64,000 nucleotides of DNA, taken from G963422745 sp963422745 (lineage in GTDB: Bacteria; Actinomycetota; Acidimicrobiia; Acidimicrobiales; Aldehydirespiratoraceae). Shown here in pieces: positions 16,164 to 25,419 of the stretch. Each line of letters begins with the position of its first letter. Within the stretch, counting starts at the first letter, position 1. The stretch spans positions 1,178,001-1,242,000 of the forward strand of contig OY730477.1 of the NCBI GenBank assembly GCA_963422745.1, in the 5' to 3' direction. Both the position numbers and the translations under genes were made by a program. The notes under the pieces are model-generated. The model searched no databases and was not told where the DNA came from. It saw nothing but the letters and a program-made list of their open reading frames with translations.

Positions 16164-18458
16164 ATGGTTGCATTGTTGTTGACGGTTGGGTTGTGGTTGT
16201 GGCCTGGGTCAGGAGAGGCCATAGCCGACATTGGAATTTCAGAAACGGCGGCTAGTTCAGGCAGTTCGAGAGAGGCAGCAGCTGTTTCGGACATCTCGGA
16301 GGCTGTGGCGGCTAGTTCGGACGCTTCGGAAGAGGACGCGGGTGTTGAGACAGCGACGCCGGGGGCGCCTCAGAATCTTGTAGGCCGCTTCAAAGCTCTA
16401 GCGGGTGGTGAGGAGTTGACGAGCGGTCTGAACTTGACGAGCGGTGAGGAGTTGACGAGCGGTGTGGAGTTGACTTGGACACCCGTTGGAGGCGCTGTGG
16501 AGTACAATGTCTATAGGCGCGTAAGTAGGTCCGGCACAGAATATAGACTTATTGGTACAACTTGGCGGACATCTTATGTTGATCGTCATCATTTTCTGCC
16601 GCCTGGGTTCAGGTATCAATATATTGTGCGGGCTACGGCGGGTTCATTGTTGAGTGAACCTAGTAATGACTTTCAAATTGATGTATTGACATTCAGAGAT
16701 CTTCGTGCTGAAATTAGTGCGGATGGGAATTGGGTTGATCTCAGCTGGAAGCTTGACCCGCCCGCTACCAATGTTGACGTACTACATTTCGACATCTTTC
16801 GCCGCAAAGCATCAGAACCTAGTTACGATCATATCGGATGGAATGTGTGTTGCTCCTACCGTGATCGTATTGGTATAGAGCCTCTTCCAGGGGCCGAATA
16901 CGTATACCGGGTGAGACCAACAAACCGATATGGAGTGGTGGGCTCGTGGGGATCTAGTTCTCACTATACAGCTGTGCAAGTGCCACCACTGGCTGTTCCT
17001 GGGAATCTTGTAGGCCACTTCAAAGTTCCAGTGGGTGGTGAGGAGTGGACGAGAGGTGTGGAGTTGACTTGGACACCCGTTGGAGGCGCTGTGGAGTACA
17101 ATGTCTATAGGCGCGTAAGTAGGTCCGGCACAGAATATAGACTTATTGGTACAACTTGGCGGACATCTTATGTTGATCGTCATCATTTTCTGCCGCCTGG
17201 GTTCAGGTATCAATATATTGTGCGGGCTACGGCGGGTTCGTTGTTGAGTGAACCTAGTAATGACTTTCAAATTGATGTATTGACATTCAGAGATCTTCGT
17301 GCTGAAATTAGTGCGGATGGGAATTGGGTTGATCTCAGCTGGAAGCTTGACCCGCCCGCTACCAATGTTGACGTACTACATTTCGACATCTTTCGCCGCA
17401 AGACGTCAGAACCTAGTTACAAGATTATCGAAAAGAGTGCTTGTTGCTCCTACCGTGATCGTATTGGTATAGAGCCTCTTCCAGGGGCCGAATACGTATA
17501 CCGGGTGAGACCAACAAATCGATATGGAGTGGTAGGCTCATCGGGAACTAGTTCCGACTATACGACTGTGCAAATTCCGACTAGTAAGCCACGGGCACGG
17601 ATTGTTGACCATGGGGAGGCTATTCTTGGGAGATCATTTCCTGGAGTCTTCTTATCCTGGGACGATGTCAAGGGAGAAGTGACCTATTATGAGATCTTTC
17701 GCCGAGCGGCCGTGGAAGGACAAGAATATAAGTGGGTCGGGACGAATTTTTCTGATGATACTACCTACTATGATCGTCTTGGTCGGCTAACTCCGGGCGT
17801 GGAGTACTACTACCGAATAAAGACGATTCATCGTGACCATGCTACCGGTTATTGGGGAGGTAGATCTAACTATGCGGTTGTGAGAGTCCCAGCCCTTACA
17901 GGGCTGCGGGCATCGGTGAGCAAGGATTTGGCGTCAATATGGGTCTCTTGGCCGGAACCAACCGGTGTTGTGGTCCGTTATGAGGTGTATCGACGGGCAG
18001 CTGTGAAAGGCCACGCCTACACCAAGATCGGTGACACGACAATGGCTCCTTATTCTGACCCGTCAATTGGTCTGGTTCCCGGCGCGGAGTATTATTATCG
18101 GGTGAAAGCAGTCAGCGCTACTGGTGCGGTTGGCAGCTGGGGGATGGGCAATAACTATGTAAGGGTTGTGGCTCCCGCTGTAGGGAACCTTAAAGCTGTC
18201 GCGGTTGGTGGTGGTGTGTCGGTGTCTTGGGAACAATCAGATGGTGATGTTGCTCGTTACAAGGTGTATCGACGGGCAGCTGTGAAAGGCCACGCTTACA
18301 CTAAGATCGGTGAAACCACAACTGCTTCGTATCTAGATCAGTCCACAGACTTAGTGCCGGGTACCGAGTACTACTACCGAGTCAAACCAGTCGGCGCGAA
18401 CGGCGTGATTGGCGGTTGGGGGCTAGGCCCGAACTACGCCAGCATCAAATACCGCTAG
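16164..18458 (+). CDS. Secreted FN3-only family member, protease domain lost, seven FN3 domains (copy F)
   Basis: 764 residues. It has the family signal peptide (MVALLLTVGLWLWPGSGEAIA) and acidic Ser/Thr/Ala linker. It then goes straight to FN3 at about residue 66 (TPGAPQNLVG); prodomain, RSRRD, His-Asp-Ser triad and GDSGGP are all absent. Domains 3-4 are a near-perfect copy of domains 1-2, with a 594-bp period (198 residues). A short in-frame repeat (GEELTSG...GEELTSG) sits in domain 1. Domains 2 and 4 carry CC pairs (NVCCSYRDRI and SACCSYRDRI). The last three domains resemble those of the other copies. It keeps export and adhesion-like domains without proteolysis, so it may be a structural partner, a decoy or simply a decayed copy. 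The intact frame argues that it is expressed. Confidence 0.85.
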   Translation: MVALLLTVGLWLWPGSGEAIADIGISETAASSGSSREAAAVSDISEAVAASSDASEEDAGVETATPGAPQNLVGRFKALAGGEELTSGLNLTSGEELTSGVELTWTPVGGAVEYNVYRRVSRSGTEYRLIGTTWRTSYVDRHHFLPPGFRYQYIVRATAGSLLSEPSNDFQIDVLTFRDLRAEISADGNWVDLSWKLDPPATNVDVLHFDIFRRKASEPSYDHIGWNVCCSYRDRIGIEPLPGAEYVYRVRPTNRYGVVGSWGSSSHYTAVQVPPLAVPGNLVGHFKVPVGGEEWTRGVELTWTPVGGAVEYNVYRRVSRSGTEYRLIGTTWRTSYVDRHHFLPPGFRYQYIVRATAGSLLSEPSNDFQIDVLTFRDLRAEISADGNWVDLSWKLDPPATNVDVLHFDIFRRKTSEPSYKIIEKSACCSYRDRIGIEPLPGAEYVYRVRPTNRYGVVGSSGTSSDYTTVQIPTSKPRARIVDHGEAILGRSFPGVFLSWDDVKGEVTYYEIFRRAAVEGQEYKWVGTNFSDDTTYYDRLGRLTPGVEYYYRIKTIHRDHATGYWGGRSNYAVVRVPALTGLRASVSKDLASIWVSWPEPTGVVVRYEVYRRAAVKGHAYTKIGDTTMAPYSDPSIGLVPGAEYYYRVKAVSATGAVGSWGMGNNYVRVVAPAVGNLKAVAVGGGVSVSWEQSDGDVARYKVYRRAAVKGHAYTKIGETTTASYLDQSTDLVPGTEYYYRVKPVGANGVIGGWGLGPNYASIKYR
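16461..17560 (+). repeat. 594-bp direct duplication inside copy F
   Basis: From GGTGTGGAGTTGACTTGG at 16461 and again at 17055, about 500 bases are nearly identical. Local differences occur around 16826-16850, opposite 17420-17444. It encodes two FN3 domains, so the event added two domains in frame. The high identity implies a recent event or gene conversion. Confidence 0.8.
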
Positions 18459-18690
18459 CAGACGCTGGGCTTGCAGTTCGCCCGGATCTCAGCTTGTTCA
18501 GATGCAAGCCGTGGGTGTTTGTTGGCGGTCCGGAATAAGTTGTGCATGTGCGTGGCCCAGGTGCTAAGGGTGCTCGCTCGGCCACACAACATTGTTGTCA
18601 AAGTTACGCCCCCAGTGTCTTGCATGTCGTAAGGGAGCCGGTAATCGTGCCGATAGTTGTTTCGGGCAAAGCGTCTATTATTCTCATGGC
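18459..18690. repeat. Spacer block, near-identical to 10188-10420, with promoter of copy G
   Basis: Second copy of the 230-base spacer. It ends in TATTAT (18676-18681), 9 nt before GTG 18691, as in copy D. The palindrome next to the promoter is decayed (TTTCGGGCAAAG). Confidence 0.65.
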
Positions 18691-21645
18691 GTGCTTGCTT
18701 TGTTGTTCAGGGTCGGGATGTGGCTGTGGGCTGTTTCGGGAGATCCCCTGGCTGGCACGGGTACTGTAGAGGCGGCTGCTAGTTTGGACGGTTCGGGAGT
18801 AGCAGCAGCCGCTGTTTCGGACACCTCGGAGGATGCGGCGGCTGTTTCGTACGGTCCACAAGAGGAGGCTTTTGGGGACGGTTCGGCGGAGGCCGTTGTT
18901 TCGGTGGTGGGACCTGCGGGTTCGGCGGGTTTTGTGGCGGAGTCTTATGCGCGGGATTATTTGGTTTCGGTTGCTGAGGCTGGGCGGCGTTTGAACCGGA
19001 TCGGTTTGTTGCAGGAGGTGATGGGTTCGATCCGGGTGTTGGAGGGTTCGAGGATTGCTGGCTGGGGGATTGATCATGGCGAAGATTTTGGGGCGTGGGT
19101 GTGGCTGGCGGGTGACGAACAGCCGAGCGTGAAGGCGTCGCGGGTTGCGGCCGCGCATGATGATGTGGAGATCCGTACGGGTGCTACCCATACGTATGAG
19201 GAGTTACGGGCTGCGCAGGACCGGATTGATCCCGCACTGATAACAGATGGCCCTGAGGTCAGGTCCAAGATCGCTGCGATAGTGGTCTACACGGGTGTTG
19301 ATATGGCAGCCAACAGCGTCAAGATTGGTATCGACGCAGATTCGGGGTCTGGTCGTTCGCGCCGCGACGCCACACCCCAGCAAGAGTCGGATGCTGAGGC
19401 CGGTTTCGCTGCCGAAGCAGCCCTACTTGGTGAAGCACTGAAGGAACACACGGGTGTAGGAGTGACAGTGACCGACGCTTCAGGGTTCGCCAAGACGGCG
19501 AACTTCAGGGCTGGAGATGCAATGACACCGTGCACGGCTGGGTTCGCGGCTAAACAGGTTGGAGGTCCTTACGGACTCCTCACCGCAGGCCACTGTTCAA
19601 ATCTCCATGTCATGCATGGCGAAATACTTCCTTTCGTGGTTGGAGGTAAAGGTCCCAGAGCAGATGCCCAGCTACACCGGATCCCGCTTGGGTCTGCCCG
19701 TCAGCTCACCAATGACTATGTCTGCGGCGCCGAGGCGGACTCCGTGTGTGAAGTAACAGGAACTGCCAAACGAGCCGACATGATGGGTGACTATGTTTGT
19801 CACACCGGACAGAATTCTGGTGTCTCATGTGGTGAAGTAACCGACATTACCATACGCCTAGCATTATGGTATGCTGACGGATCGAGTACATGCGAGGATA
19901 AAGACGGAAACGGGGTTTTATGTGAAAGAGTATTCGTTGAGGCTCATGGACCGAATACGGAGGTATGCCCAGGTGACAGCGGCGGACCAGTCTATGACAC
20001 TAACGGTGTCGCCTACGGGATCCTCACCGCAGGAAACGGATCCTGCGGTCAAAAGGGTCTTTATATTATATTTTCTGTTGTTAAGGAGATTGAAAGTTAT
20101 CTCAACGTCAAGGTTTTGACGGAACCTGTTACAGCACCGGGCGCCGCGCCTCAGAACCTGACAGGCTCCTTAGCGCACGATCCAGGGATTGACTCCCGTG
20201 TAAATTTAGAGTTGACTTGGAATCCAGTTGATGATGCAGCGGGATATAGTGTTTATCGGCGCCTAAGTGGATCAGGTAGTGAATATGAGCAAATTGGTTC
20301 TGCACTGCACCCAACCTACCTTGATCCAGTCTCGAAGAACTCTGATCCTGATGAAATGGCTCATAAGTTGATAGTAGCAGGCCATAAGTATCAATATATT
20401 GTGCGGGCGAATAATGCTAACCATCTGAGCGAACCTAGCAGTGACTTGTATATCAATATACGGGCTGCCAAAGATCTACAGGCTAAGACTAATTTGGAAG
20501 CACCATTGTCTGATAGAGGTGTCCAATTAAGCTGGAAACTAATCCCATATTTTGGCTATAGATATGTAAAGTACTTTCGGATATATCGACGCGAAGTGGG
20601 ATCTGGGCAAGGCTACAAAAGAGTGGGGTGGAATAAGTGTTGTGAATATATTGACCCGATTTCGGGGCTACGCCCTGGCGTAGAATACTTGTATCGCATA
20701 AGGCCGATAAGTTGGGATTATGATGTCGGTTCGTGGGGATCTAGCTCCGACTATGTGGCTGTGCGAGTACCATCTGCTAAGCCAAAGGCTCGGGTTGCTG
20801 ACCCCGGGACTATACACAATGGGAAACTATTTCGCGGAGTCGTAGTATCGTGGAATGAGGTTGAAGCTGACGTAGCTAGCTATGAGGTGTACCGGCGGGC
20901 AGCTGTGGCCGGGCATCCATACGAGCGGATCGCTACTATCAGTGACACCGAATATTATGATCCTGAGGCTGGGTTAACTCCTGGTATGGAATACTACTAC
21001 CGCATCAAGACCGTTAGTAAAACCGGTGTTTTCGGTCACTGGGGAGGCAGATCAAACTATGCCCCAGTAAGGCTCCCCGCCCTGACCGGCCTGCAGGCAG
21101 CGGTGAGCCAGGACTCGGCGTCTGTATCGTTCACTTGGACGAAACCAGCCGGTGACGTGACCCGATATCACGTGTACCGCCGGGCAGCAATTCGCGGCCA
21201 GCTCTACACCAAGATCGGTGAAACAGCTACGACTTCGTATTCTGACCCATCGACTGGCTTGGTTCCCGGCGCCGAGTACTATTTCCGGGTGAAAACGGTC
21301 AGCGCTGCTGGAGCGGTTGGCAGCTGGGGGACCGGCAAAAACTACGCGCGGGCGGTGGCTCCCGCCGTAGGCGGACTCAAAGCAACCGCTGCTTCTGGTG
21401 GTGTATCAGTCACCTGGGCGAAACCAACCGGCGACGTTGACCGATACAAGGTGTACCGCCGGGTAGCCGTTCAAGGCCAAGCCTACGCCGAAATCGCCGA
21501 AACGACGGCGGCTCCGTATCTGGACCGCTCAGCTGGCCTGACACCGGGTACCGAGTACTATTACCGGGTGAAACCTGTCGGCGCGAACGGCGTGGTTGGC
21601 GGCTGGGGGCCAGGCCCGAACTATGCCAGCGTCAAATACCGCTAA
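18691..21645 (+). CDS. Secreted streptogrisin-like S1 protease with five FN3 domains (copy G)
   Basis: 984 residues from GTG 18691, chosen by alignment with the starts of D and F. An open frame extends upstream to 18592 but runs through the conserved spacer and would bury the signal peptide. The signal peptide VLALLFRVGMWLWAVSGDPLA has an arginine inside. The triad is His301, Asp325, Ser430 with GDSGGP. RSRRD and the CEDKDGNGVLC loop are present. FN3 domains occupy about 476-984; the second has NKCCEYIDPI. Its protease and first FN3 domain are closest to copy E. Its start and spacer are closest to D, as expected if recombination has mixed the copies. Confidence 0.87.
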   Translation: MLALLFRVGMWLWAVSGDPLAGTGTVEAAASLDGSGVAAAAVSDTSEDAAAVSYGPQEEAFGDGSAEAVVSVVGPAGSAGFVAESYARDYLVSVAEAGRRLNRIGLLQEVMGSIRVLEGSRIAGWGIDHGEDFGAWVWLAGDEQPSVKASRVAAAHDDVEIRTGATHTYEELRAAQDRIDPALITDGPEVRSKIAAIVVYTGVDMAANSVKIGIDADSGSGRSRRDATPQQESDAEAGFAAEAALLGEALKEHTGVGVTVTDASGFAKTANFRAGDAMTPCTAGFAAKQVGGPYGLLTAGHCSNLHVMHGEILPFVVGGKGPRADAQLHRIPLGSARQLTNDYVCGAEADSVCEVTGTAKRADMMGDYVCHTGQNSGVSCGEVTDITIRLALWYADGSSTCEDKDGNGVLCERVFVEAHGPNTEVCPGDSGGPVYDTNGVAYGILTAGNGSCGQKGLYIIFSVVKEIESYLNVKVLTEPVTAPGAAPQNLTGSLAHDPGIDSRVNLELTWNPVDDAAGYSVYRRLSGSGSEYEQIGSALHPTYLDPVSKNSDPDEMAHKLIVAGHKYQYIVRANNANHLSEPSSDLYINIRAAKDLQAKTNLEAPLSDRGVQLSWKLIPYFGYRYVKYFRIYRREVGSGQGYKRVGWNKCCEYIDPISGLRPGVEYLYRIRPISWDYDVGSWGSSSDYVAVRVPSAKPKARVADPGTIHNGKLFRGVVVSWNEVEADVASYEVYRRAAVAGHPYERIATISDTEYYDPEAGLTPGMEYYYRIKTVSKTGVFGHWGGRSNYAPVRLPALTGLQAAVSQDSASVSFTWTKPAGDVTRYHVYRRAAIRGQLYTKIGETATTSYSDPSTGLVPGAEYYFRVKTVSAAGAVGSWGTGKNYARAVAPAVGGLKATAASGGVSVTWAKPTGDVDRYKVYRRVAVQGQAYAEIAETTAAPYLDRSAGLTPGTEYYYRVKPVGANGVVGGWGPGPNYASVKYR

Positions 21646-21842
21646 TTGACATTTGGCCTTGCCCCGATCAATTCTCAAGGCAGGCGTGGATCTTGAGGCA
21701 GGCGTGCGCGGAGGCTTAGGGGCCTAGGAGTACTTTGATTTCTCCACTTGACGCTGAGGCTTGCCCTGTGACCGCGGAAGCAGGCGTCACCCCTGGTGCC
21801 AAGCCTGGCGAACGTGATTCCCAACCGGGCCACTCGGTTTGT

Positions 21843-21854
21843 TAGTCTTGTCGC
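21843..21854 (+). promoter_or_regulatory. -10-like box before copy H
   Basis: TAGTCT at 21843-21848 ends 6 nt before GTG 21855, in the string GTTAGTCTTGT that recurs before copy I and, as a variant, in the scar at 25140. No Shine-Dalgarno sequence is present. Bases 21646-21842 are family spacer with CAGGCGTG-type short repeats. Confidence 0.45.
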
Positions 21855-24800
21855 GTGGTTGCTTGGCTGGTGGCGGTCGGGATGTGGTTGTGGGCTGGGT
21901 CAGCAGAAGCCTCGGCTATCACGGGTACTTCGGAGACGGAGGCTAGTTCAGGCAGTTCGGGAGAGCCAGCAGCCGTTACGGACACCTCGGAGGATGAGAC
22001 TGTTTCGGATGGTTCGGGGGAGGAGGCTATTGCTGATGGTTCGCAGGATGAGCTGGCAGCTGGGGTGGTTGAGTCGGAGGGTTCGGCAGGTTTTGTGGCG
22101 GAGTCGTATGCGCGTGATTATTCGGTGAGCGTTGAGGAGGCTGGGAGGCGTTTGAGCCGGATCGCCTCGTTACAGGAGGCCATGGGCTCAATCCGAGCAC
22201 TGGAGGGCTCCAGGGTTGCTGGCTGGGGTATCAACCATGGAAACGATTTCGGGGCGTGGGTATGGCTGGCTGGTGAAGAAGCCCCCGGCGTAGAAGCAGC
22301 GCGGGTTGCGGCCGCGCACGATGACGTGGAGATCCGCACCGGCGCCAACCACACGTACGAAGAACTACAAGCCGCCCAGGACCAGATCAACCCCATGCAG
22401 ATCAAAGGTGACCCTGAGATCAGATCCAAGATCGCCGCGATGGTGGTCTACACGGGTATTGATATGACAGCTAACAGCGTCAAGATTGCCATCGATCCCG
22501 GGTTGGGGTCTGGTCGTTCCCGCCGCGACGCCACACCCCAGCAAGCGTCAATTACTGAAGGTGTCGCTGCCGAAGCAGCTCTACTTGGCGAAGCACTGCA
22601 AGAACACACAGGTGTAGGGGTGACGCTGACTGACGCAACAGGGTTCGCCAAGACAGCGAACTTCAGAGCCGGACAATCAATTACCACATGCACGGCAGGA
22701 TTTGCAGCCAAAAAGGTCGGAGGACCCTACGGGGTCCTTACCGCAGGCCACTGCAACGACTATCAGAGACTTCATGGCCAGGTGCTGCCATTTGTGGTTG
22801 GAGGTCAAGGACCCAGAGCCGATGCGCAGTTCCATAGCGTCCCATTTGGTTCCCCTCTCTGGCTTACGAATGAATACATCTGCGGGGCTGACGCGGACGC
22901 TGTGTGTGGAGTAACTGGAACTAGAGAACGAACCGAAATGATGGGCGCTTATGTCTGCAAGACTGGAAAGGTAACGGGTGTCTCTTGTGGTGAAGTAACC
23001 GACATCACAATCAGTTTAGCAGAATGGCTTGCCGATGGTGCGAATGCATGTCAAGACAAAGATGGAAATAGGATAACATGCGAAAATGTATTCGTAGAGG
23101 TCCAGGGTCCGAGCCTGAGTGTCTGTTCGGGTGATAGTGGCGCACCAGTGTATGACGCTAACGGCGTCGCTTACGGGATTCTAGGAGGATCAAATGGGGG
23201 TCGGGTACCTTGTGGCTATGAGGGTGTACGGGCGCTCTTTACAGCGATCAAGGAGGCAGAGGATTATCTTGGTGTAAGGGTGTTGACGGCTACACCTTCG
23301 CTGCCTAGCGTGCCCCAGAACCTTGAAGGGCGCCTCAGGACCGATACAGCGGGAGTTCTAGAGTTGACCTGGGAACCAGTTGAAGATGCAATGCGATATA
23401 ACGTATATCGGCTGATAAGAGGACTCGGTCTAGATTACGAGCTTATTGGTACTCCACGGCTACCCCGCTTTGCTGACGAACATGGCGGATTCTCGCTCGG
23501 ACTCAGGAATCAGTATATCGTGCGGGCTGCGACCAATATATCGGTAAGCAGGCCTAGTAATGACTTTCAAATCGATACAATAACAACAAAAGATCTTCGT
23601 GCTGTAGTTAGTTCAGATGGAGCACATGTTGACCTTAGCTGGAAGCTAGTCAGTCCCGGTCATATTGTAGACTTCCCATTGTTCGAAATCTATCGTCGTA
23701 CGGTAGGGCAAGATACTGGTTACAGCAGTATCGGACGGGAGAAATGCTGCTCCATGCTTGACACTATTTCAGGACTGCCTCCCGGGGAAGAGTACGTATA
23801 TCGAGTGAGGCCCATCAATTCGAACAATTGGATGGGCTCATGGGGGCTTAGCTCCAACTATGCGACTGTGCAAATACCAATTACCAGGCCACATGCACGT
23901 CCAGCTTTCGATGGGATGATACGCCCTAACGGGAAACCATTTCGTGGAGCCATCATATCCTGGGACATGGGAGCATCCTGGGACAAGATCAAGGATCAGG
24001 CTCTCCTTTTCGCAGTCGATCGTCGAGCAGCTGTAGAAGGACAAGAATATGTATTCTTGGGTGCGACGGAAGTTGATAAGCCAATCTTTTATGATCCTCT
24101 CGAGAAGTTAACTCCCGGCCTGGAATACTACTACCGCGTCATTACGATTGCCAAACCAAAATGGTGGGTCAACCCACCGCTGTATGCGTCTATCAAAGTC
24201 CCAGCCTCAACTGATCTTGAGGCATCAGTGAGCCCAGACTTAACGTCGATAAGGATCTCTTGGGCGAAACCGGTAGGTGATGTTGTCTCATATGAGGTGT
24301 ATCGGCGGGCAGCAGTTAAGGGCTATGCTTACAGAAAGATTGGTGAATCTAGGACGGCTTCGTATTCTGATCGATCTGCTGGCCTGATTCCTGGTGTGGA
24401 GTATTATTATCGAGTGAAGGCGGTCGGCGCTAGTGGGTTGGCTGGCAGCTGGGGGAGCGGAAAAAACTATGCCTGGGCTGTGGCTCCAGCGGTCGGGAAC
24501 ATCAAAGCAGCAACCGTTTCTGGTAACGTATTGGTCTCTTGGGCGAAACCGGTAGGTGATGTTGTCTCATATGAGGTGTATCGCCGGGCAGCAGTTAAGG
24601 GCTATGCTTACAGAAAGATTGGTGAATCTAGGACGGCTTCGTATTCTGATCGATCTGCTGGCCTGATTCCTGGTGTGGAGTATTATTATCGAGTGAAGGC
24701 GGTCGGCGCTAGTGGGTTGGCTGGCAGCTGGGGGAGCGGAAAAAACTATGCCTGGGCTGTGGCTCCAGCGGTCGGGAACATCAAAGCAGCAACCGTTTCT

Positions 24801-25049
24801 GGTAACGTATTGGTCTCTTGGGCGAAACCAGTAGGTGATGTTGTCTCATATGAGGTGTATCGCCGGGCAGCAGTTAAGGGCTATGCTTACAGAAAGATTG
24901 GTGAATCTAGGACGGCTTCGTATTCTGATCGATCTGCTGGCCTGATTCCTGGTGTGGAGTATTATTATCGAGTGAAGGCGGTTGGTGCCAGTGGGTTGGC
25001 TGGTAGCTGGGGGCCAGGCCCGAACTACGCCAGCGTCAAGTACCGCTAG
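21855..25049 (+). CDS. Secreted streptogrisin-like S1 protease with six FN3 domains, last three triplicated (copy H)
   Basis: 1064 residues from GTG. The signal peptide ends at AEASA. The prodomain is followed by RSRRD. The triad is His299, Asp323, Ser428. The serine motif is GDSGAP, so the residue after the SG pair is Ala rather than Gly; as in copy A (GDSGSP) this may alter the S1/oxyanion region but keeps the nucleophile. The CQDKDGNRITC loop is present. FN3 domains occupy about 480-1064. Domains 1-3 resemble copy A (REKCCSMLDTIS and the WDKIKDQ insertion). Domains 4-6 are near-identical to one another (see repeat 24261-25010). Confidence 0.88.
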   Translation: MVAWLVAVGMWLWAGSAEASAITGTSETEASSGSSGEPAAVTDTSEDETVSDGSGEEAIADGSQDELAAGVVESEGSAGFVAESYARDYSVSVEEAGRRLSRIASLQEAMGSIRALEGSRVAGWGINHGNDFGAWVWLAGEEAPGVEAARVAAAHDDVEIRTGANHTYEELQAAQDQINPMQIKGDPEIRSKIAAMVVYTGIDMTANSVKIAIDPGLGSGRSRRDATPQQASITEGVAAEAALLGEALQEHTGVGVTLTDATGFAKTANFRAGQSITTCTAGFAAKKVGGPYGVLTAGHCNDYQRLHGQVLPFVVGGQGPRADAQFHSVPFGSPLWLTNEYICGADADAVCGVTGTRERTEMMGAYVCKTGKVTGVSCGEVTDITISLAEWLADGANACQDKDGNRITCENVFVEVQGPSLSVCSGDSGAPVYDANGVAYGILGGSNGGRVPCGYEGVRALFTAIKEAEDYLGVRVLTATPSLPSVPQNLEGRLRTDTAGVLELTWEPVEDAMRYNVYRLIRGLGLDYELIGTPRLPRFADEHGGFSLGLRNQYIVRAATNISVSRPSNDFQIDTITTKDLRAVVSSDGAHVDLSWKLVSPGHIVDFPLFEIYRRTVGQDTGYSSIGREKCCSMLDTISGLPPGEEYVYRVRPINSNNWMGSWGLSSNYATVQIPITRPHARPAFDGMIRPNGKPFRGAIISWDMGASWDKIKDQALLFAVDRRAAVEGQEYVFLGATEVDKPIFYDPLEKLTPGLEYYYRVITIAKPKWWVNPPLYASIKVPASTDLEASVSPDLTSIRISWAKPVGDVVSYEVYRRAAVKGYAYRKIGESRTASYSDRSAGLIPGVEYYYRVKAVGASGLAGSWGSGKNYAWAVAPAVGNIKAATVSGNVLVSWAKPVGDVVSYEVYRRAAVKGYAYRKIGESRTASYSDRSAGLIPGVEYYYRVKAVGASGLAGSWGSGKNYAWAVAPAVGNIKAATVSGNVLVSWAKPVGDVVSYEVYRRAAVKGYAYRKIGESRTASYSDRSAGLIPGVEYYYRVKAVGASGLAGSWGPGPNYASVKYR
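24261..25010 (+). repeat. Three near-identical 279-bp FN3-coding units in copy H
   Basis: TGGGCGAAACC starts units at 24261, 24540 and 24819, exactly 279 bp (93 codons) apart. The first two units differ at about one base (CGG against CGC in the YRRA codons). The period equals one FN3 domain, so domain number can change without a frameshift. Near-zero divergence implies a very recent amplification. Confidence 0.92.
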
Positions 25050-25312
25050 AATACTGAGCCCTGCCTCGGTAACCGCGAAGCAGGCGTATCCGTACGCGGA
25101 GCCTAGGCTTACTTTGATTTCCAACCCGTCTGACCCACGTGCTAGTCTTGTTGCGGAGTAATCATTCGCCACCAATGGTGTAATAGGCGGCTGGGGAACG
25201 CTCGCAACTAAGCGGGGACGTGTGGCTCCCGCCGTAGGCAACCTTAAAGCTGTTACTGCTGTTGGTGTGTCGGGTGTCTAGGGGCGTAATTCACTGGTGA
25301 TGTTGTCCGTTC
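25050..25312 (+). pseudogene. Scar of a deleted family member between H and I
   Basis: Bases 25050-25157 are a normal family spacer and promoter (CGCGGAGCCTAGGCTTACTTTGATTTCC, then GTGCTAGTCTTGTTGCG). The start codon is missing. From about 25165 the sequence becomes an FN3 boundary (GGWG..., RVAPAVGNLKAV), broken by a stop at about 25280. The fragment ends before the block at 25420. Loss of a gene body by deletion, leaving promoter plus an FN3 scrap, explains it best. Confidence 0.65.
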
Positions 25313-25419
25313 AGGTACTCGGCCCACCACCCCAACGCGACTGTGGTTTCAGACCAGAACTTCGGTTTCGGTCACATCTCGTGCCGGAACCCGAGGCAAC
25401 AGCCCGATCATTTGAGCTG

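Noticed and set aside
18592..18690. Extended N-terminus of copy G from 18592
   Set aside because: The extra 33 codons lie in the spacer shared with 10188-10420, where they are not in frame with a gene, and would hide the signal peptide.
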